61,699 bases of DNA, taken from the NCBI GenBank assembly GCA_015852425.1, contig JAAAIG010000123.1, positions 1 to 61,699 of the forward strand, written 5' to 3'. The number at the start of each line of letters is the position of its first letter. The stretch's first letter is position 1. Below, piece after piece: positions 58,572-61,699 of the stretch. The notes below the pieces were generated by a model that saw nothing but the letters and a program-made list of their open reading frames with translations, searched no databases and was not told where the DNA came from. The DNA is from Gryganskiella cystojenkinii (Eukaryota; Mortierellomycota; Mortierellomycetes; Mortierellales; Mortierellaceae). A program made the position numbers and the translations under genes.

Positions 58572-59294
58572 ATGAGCCTAAGCACGCATCTCACTGGATG
58601 CCTCGACCGCGAGCCAGTCCACAAACGGGTCCCAGCCGAGATCTGGGAATTGATCTTTCGAAATCTCTACCCGTCTCAACTTTCACACTTCTCGTTGGTG
58701 GACAAGAGGTTGAACGCAATCGTGTCTTCGCTGGAGGTCTGGTCTCACATGTTTGCTGTCGCTCATGGACCCGAAGCACACCTTCGACCACTTGCAGGAA
58801 TATCCAGATCCAAGAGCTACATGATATTCATGTGTTCGTCGAGTCTTCACGTCTGTGAGAAGTGCTATGGTTTGACAGCATACAACGCTGACAACCTCTC
58901 CGATTTGCCCCTTCCGATGCCTATCCTGCTCCCAAGACGATCAAAAGACACTACTATCAAGTACCTAGGTGAGAGGTTTGATCCAAACTTCACCATTCGG
59001 ATGTGCCTCCACTGTCGACGACGTCACCTTCTTGAGTTTGAAGAGCCTTTACCGCGACTGCCTGGAAAATCCCAACTGAGGGGGGGCCAGATGCGTTACT
59101 TATATCCTTTCGCAGATCAAGTGGCAGAGCTTAGCCTCATCACCCGGAAGGGCTTGATTGATGAAGCAACTGTCATTATGTACATGCGGCAGCACCTTGG
59201 TGGAGATGTTGGCATTGAGGCCTCCAAGGAATCTACAGCAGAGTATGATGAAAAGACAGAGACTAGGATCCGATGGTATCAATGTCGAGAGTAG
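58572..59294 (+). CDS. F-box protein, short form
   Basis: Single exon, 240 aa. Residues 17-55 are the F-box (RVPAEIWELIFRNLYPSQLS, HFSLVDKRLNAIVSSLEVW). Two cysteine pairs follow (VCEKCYG near residue 97 and MCLHCRRRH near 148), which could bind zinc. This arrangement recurs in fungal F-box families. The protein ends at IRWYQCRE; the absence of any repeat domain makes it shorter than many relatives, so the C-terminus may be truncated. Predicted role: substrate adaptor of an SCF ubiquitin ligase. Confidence 0.8.
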   Translation: MSLSTHLTGCLDREPVHKRVPAEIWELIFRNLYPSQLSHFSLVDKRLNAIVSSLEVWSHMFAVAHGPEAHLRPLAGISRSKSYMIFMCSSSLHVCEKCYGLTAYNADNLSDLPLPMPILLPRRSKDTTIKYLGERFDPNFTIRMCLHCRRRHLLEFEEPLPRLPGKSQLRGGQMRYLYPFADQVAELSLITRKGLIDEATVIMYMRQHLGGDVGIEASKESTAEYDEKTETRIRWYQCRE

Positions 59295-59640
59295 AGACTA
59301 TCTTTCCATGGCCCAATCAAAGAAATCGCTCTTTGTTCACGTTATTGAAAGTGCAAAATTGTAAGACGCATTGACTGTTCGAGTTCTTCAGCTTAAAAGA
59401 TAACGCACTGGTCGCCTTGTCCAAAGCAGATGCTTCTTAATTTGTCAGCGTCTATGACCAAACAACGACCACTTACATCTATGATGACGGGTCAGAATTT
59501 TAAAATAAATAAAGTTACACACACTAATGGGTGAAAAAGCTGGATCGCCATTTGTTATTTATTAAGTTTTTGGATGGATCATTGAGTATCTGCTTATTCA
59601 AGGGGCTGGATAAATGATTTGTGTTGAGAGCGGATGAGTG
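59295..59640. other. Convergent 3' region, no gene seen
   Basis: AT-rich, with AATAAATAAAG near 59500. It lies between the F-box stop and the RNase H stop, which face each other. Confidence 0.55.
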
Positions 59641-60225
59641 TCAATGTGGATTGATCTGCCAAGGTGCAAATTCATGTGTGTGAGCTTCGCCCGCCCAGGT
59701 ATCTGCGGCCTCATTTCCAGGCACTCCAGTATGCCCAGGCACCCACTGGACTGTTATCTGTCGGCCTTGTTGCTTGTAGGCTTTTTTTATCACTGCCCAC
59801 ATATCAGCATTCGGTGAGTGCTGTACGTTGGCAGGAGACTGCACCAAAGCAGAGAACTCTGTGACAGTCGAAAGGTCGTCCGAGTAGATTTTTGAAGGAT
59901 GGTTGCGGGGGGAGCACAAAATGGCCGCCAATATACCAGTGATCTCGGCTCTTGTTGAGGATGCGTGGCCTTTCATAGTGCCTGAAATCGCAAGATCATA
60001 TGTTTTCTTCCCGCTTTTGTACACTACAGCAAAACTCATGCGAGTGCTTGCGTCTTCGAGGCGGTGAAAAGAACCGTCCGAGTAGAGATGGCGCGGACTG
60101 GGCCGGTTTTCCAGAACTTCTCTAATGCTCAATATCTTCTCTGCAGTTTTGTTGTCGAAGACGACGCTTGGAAAGTTTATTAAACTGATTGCGCTTTTGT
60201 GATTGAGGTGAATGCCAGCCAACAT
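59641..60225 (-). CDS. RNase H domain protein (retroelement-type)
   Basis: 194 aa, one exon. The RNase H fold is clear and all catalytic positions are present: D50 in LYSDGSF, E94 in STRAEITGILAAI, D116 or D117 in IYSDDLSTV, H165 in QWVPGHTGVPGNEAAD and D175 at its end. It would cut the RNA strand of RNA-DNA hybrids. The H-x-G-x-x-G-N-E-x-A-D ending is that of RNase H domains at the end of non-LTR retrotransposon polyproteins. No reverse transcriptase lies upstream (stop in frame just before the ATG), so this is a detached or domesticated domain. Confidence 0.8.
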   Translation of the reverse strand: MLAGIHLNHKSAISLINFPSVVFDNKTAEKILSIREVLENRPSPRHLYSDGSFHRLEDASTRMSFAVVYKSGKKTYDLAISGTMKGHASSTRAEITGILAAILCSPRNHPSKIYSDDLSTVTEFSALVQSPANVQHSPNADMWAVIKKAYKQQGRQITVQWVPGHTGVPGNEAADTWAGEAHTHEFAPWQINPH

Positions 60226-60843
60226 GTGAGAGGTTGTTGTTGCAGGGAAGGTGATTTAGATAAAAAAGATAAAAGGCACAAAAGGCAAAAGAAACAAACG
60301 GAAAGAGGCCTTTTCATTCTATACGCCTTTGGACTGCAGTCTTTGTGGTTCGTGTATGCTCATTGGTGCGTTCTTGTTGTGGATAATGCCAAGAGTTGTG
60401 TTCCACTCCCACTCTTTGACGCACTCTTGGGTTCGGTGCGTTCAGGTGTGATGGTGTGATGGTGTGATGGTGTGATGGATTTTCGTGACCGTTTGCTTCT
60501 TTAGAAGTTGTCGTAGGTCCTCTTCCGCTGGTTGCCCTCGGAACTGGGCATGGTACTGAATACTTGTGTAGTGAATGTTGGAGATGTTCCAGACCGGTTT
60601 TCCTTGACCCCGATTTGCTGCGTCTGCGTTTTCGTTTTCGTTTTCTGGATCGCCGTTGTGCCCGCGGACCCCAAGAACCTCGACCCTTTGTCGTTGCTCA
60701 AGATATGCTCTGTATACGAAACCCCACCAGGTCGGGTATATCGAACGTATCTTCGCTCGTCGGGTTGCCGGTTCCCGGATCTTTGTCATGGTCTCAACGG
60801 CTGGACGACCGCTGAATTGACGATATATACTGTGACTTGTGCC
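60226..60843. other. Intergenic with GTGTGATGG microsatellite
   Basis: Four copies of TGTGATGG-type units at about 60447-60480. No gene recognised; open frames on both strands are short and unlike any family. The sequence near 60830 (ATATATACTGTGACTTG) is TATA-like and precedes the ORF at 60869. Confidence 0.45.
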
Positions 60844-61365
60844 GTGACAACAACAACGAAATCTAGAAATGAGTAACCTCAACACCATCAACCCCTTAGA
60901 TGAGGACAATAACAGCAACAATGCCAACGACGACGCCGTCCTTCCTCCCGAACCCATGAATGAGAAGCAGGAAGAAGTGTTCCTAAACCGAGTCGCGCAC
61001 CTCCTCAACCATGGACAGGTGGCCGGTTACCGAACCCTAGGCGACGGGTTCCCGAGATATGACGAGACCAATGGACGCGGAGCTTGGATCGACGAAGTGG
61101 CCAATGACAAACCGAATGCGTGGCATCGCCAACGCGTGGCTTTCTCTTGCCACGATCCTCAATCTCGCCTAGGGTTCGGTAACCGGCCACCTGTCCATGG
61201 TTGAGGAGGTGCGCGACTCGGTTTAGGAACACTTCTTCCTGCTTCTCATTCATGGGTTCGGGAGGAAGGACGGCGTCGTCGTTGGCATTGTTGCTGTTAT
61301 TGTCCTCATCTAAGGGGTTGATGGTGTTGAGGTTACTCATTTCTAGATTTCGTTGTTGTTGTCAC
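60844..61365. repeat. Perfect 201-bp inverted repeat with 120-bp spacer
   Basis: The left arm 60844-61044 (starting GTGACAACAACAACGAAATC) and the right arm 61165-61365 are exact reverse complements by direct reading; the spacer is 61045-61164. Each arm holds the start of the same open frame. Identity of 100% means a very recent event, gene conversion or a foldback artefact of assembly. Confidence 0.9.
60869..61204 (+). CDS. Hypothetical ORF in the left arm (mirror ORF 61005-61340 on minus strand)
   Basis: 111 aa, beginning MSNLNTINPLDEDNNSNNAN, then MNEKQEEVFLNRVAHLLNHG, after which the frame leaves the arm into the spacer and reads into the opposite arm's antisense. The mirror ORF shares the first 58 residues and then differs. 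Only the first 58 residues can be a natural N-terminus, so the full gene is probably cut by the inversion. It is acidic, Asn/Asp-rich and unrecognised. Confidence 0.3.
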   Translation: MSNLNTINPLDEDNNSNNANDDAVLPPEPMNEKQEEVFLNRVAHLLNHGQVAGYRTLGDGFPRYDETNGRGAWIDEVANDKPNAWHRQRVAFSCHDPQSRLGFGNRPPVHG

Positions 61366-61699
61366 TGTTGCTGTTATGCGTTTCGCTCTCTGTCACGAAT
61401 AGTCATAAGTCGCTCCCGATTTGATCGCGTCCTTGCCCACGAAATCGGACTCAACTCATTATGATCCAAACCGGTTTTACAGACAACGTTGATTAAGCTC
61501 GTGAATGCGACAAAGGTCTTACGCTAGCTATCCTCTCGTGAGCTTGTTCCCTTCCAATTTTGGATATTTACCTGCTTCCTCATGTTCCCTCTCGGATCCT
61601 TTTCCAACTTTGTCCTTGTTGATTACCAACCACCGAGACCAGATTGCCAAGATTGGCAATGCTCTGTTAACACTCATCCCTTTCGGGCAGCGTTCTTAA
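61366..61699. other. Window end, no gene supported
   Basis: A short plus-strand frame (61505-61699) runs to the window edge but shows no recognisable domain. Confidence 0.4.

Overview
This window is nuclear DNA of a filamentous fungus. Genes are split by short GT-AG introns (about 50-190 nt) with in-phase junctions, homopolymer A/T runs lie between genes, and proteins carry glutamine-, histidine- and threonine-rich tails. The gene families (Crinkler-type effectors, NACHT-WD40 proteins, Kre9-like wall proteins, many F-box proteins) suggest an early-diverging fungus of the Mortierella type. That placement is an inference from family content, not a measured result. I saw no bacterial operons, CRISPR arrays, rRNA or convincing tRNA genes.

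Layout. 0-6.4 kb: two Crinkler-family genes on the minus strand (one cut by the window edge, one complete at 683 aa) flank a VC0807-type membrane protein and a nuclease-domain relic. 6.8-13.5 kb: one 2,020-aa low-complexity protein in five exons. 14.2-22.6 kb: mitochondrial isoleucyl-tRNA synthetase, a Kre9/Knh1-like wall protein and an F-box protein. 22.9-30.2 kb: a gene graveyard of frameshifted P-loop and PD-(D/E)XK-like fragments of the Crinkler/RHS effector type, with MITE-like inverted-repeat elements, a 97-aa gene with a clear TATA box, a cysteine-containing protein with a hydrophobic tail, and a broken gene of unknown function. 30.4-36.6 kb: a 2,001-aa NLR-like protein (helical N-terminus, NACHT, pentapeptide repeats, 15 WD40 repeats, coiled coil). 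37.4-49.3 kb: housekeeping block of an FAD monooxygenase with two micro-exons, a Topors-like RING protein, SMC1 (cohesin) and, divergent from it, EMC2. 49.5-57.4 kb: a repeat-rich accessory region built on an inverted duplication. Each arm carries an intact 45-aa secreted-peptide gene facing a decayed second gene across a minisatellite promoter. One arm is broken by a 749-bp element with a 10-bp target duplication. This region also holds a TA-flanked MITE, a truncated family protein and an acyl-carrier-like protein without its phosphopantetheine serine. 57.5-61.7 kb: a decayed acidic-protein gene, an F-box protein, a stand-alone RNase H and a perfect 201-bp inverted repeat.

How the genes relate. 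The housekeeping genes (ISM1, SMC1, EMC2, monooxygenase, RING) act independently of one another. The accessory genes are of the kinds fungi use in host, bacterial or self/non-self interaction: effector-like Crinklers, an NLR with near-identical WD40 units, F-box proteins and small secreted peptides. They sit beside transposon debris, consistent with a fast-evolving compartment. The best candidates for undescribed biology are the duplicated secreted-peptide module, the serine-less acyl-carrier protein and the Crinkler whose Walker A motif has lost its lysine.
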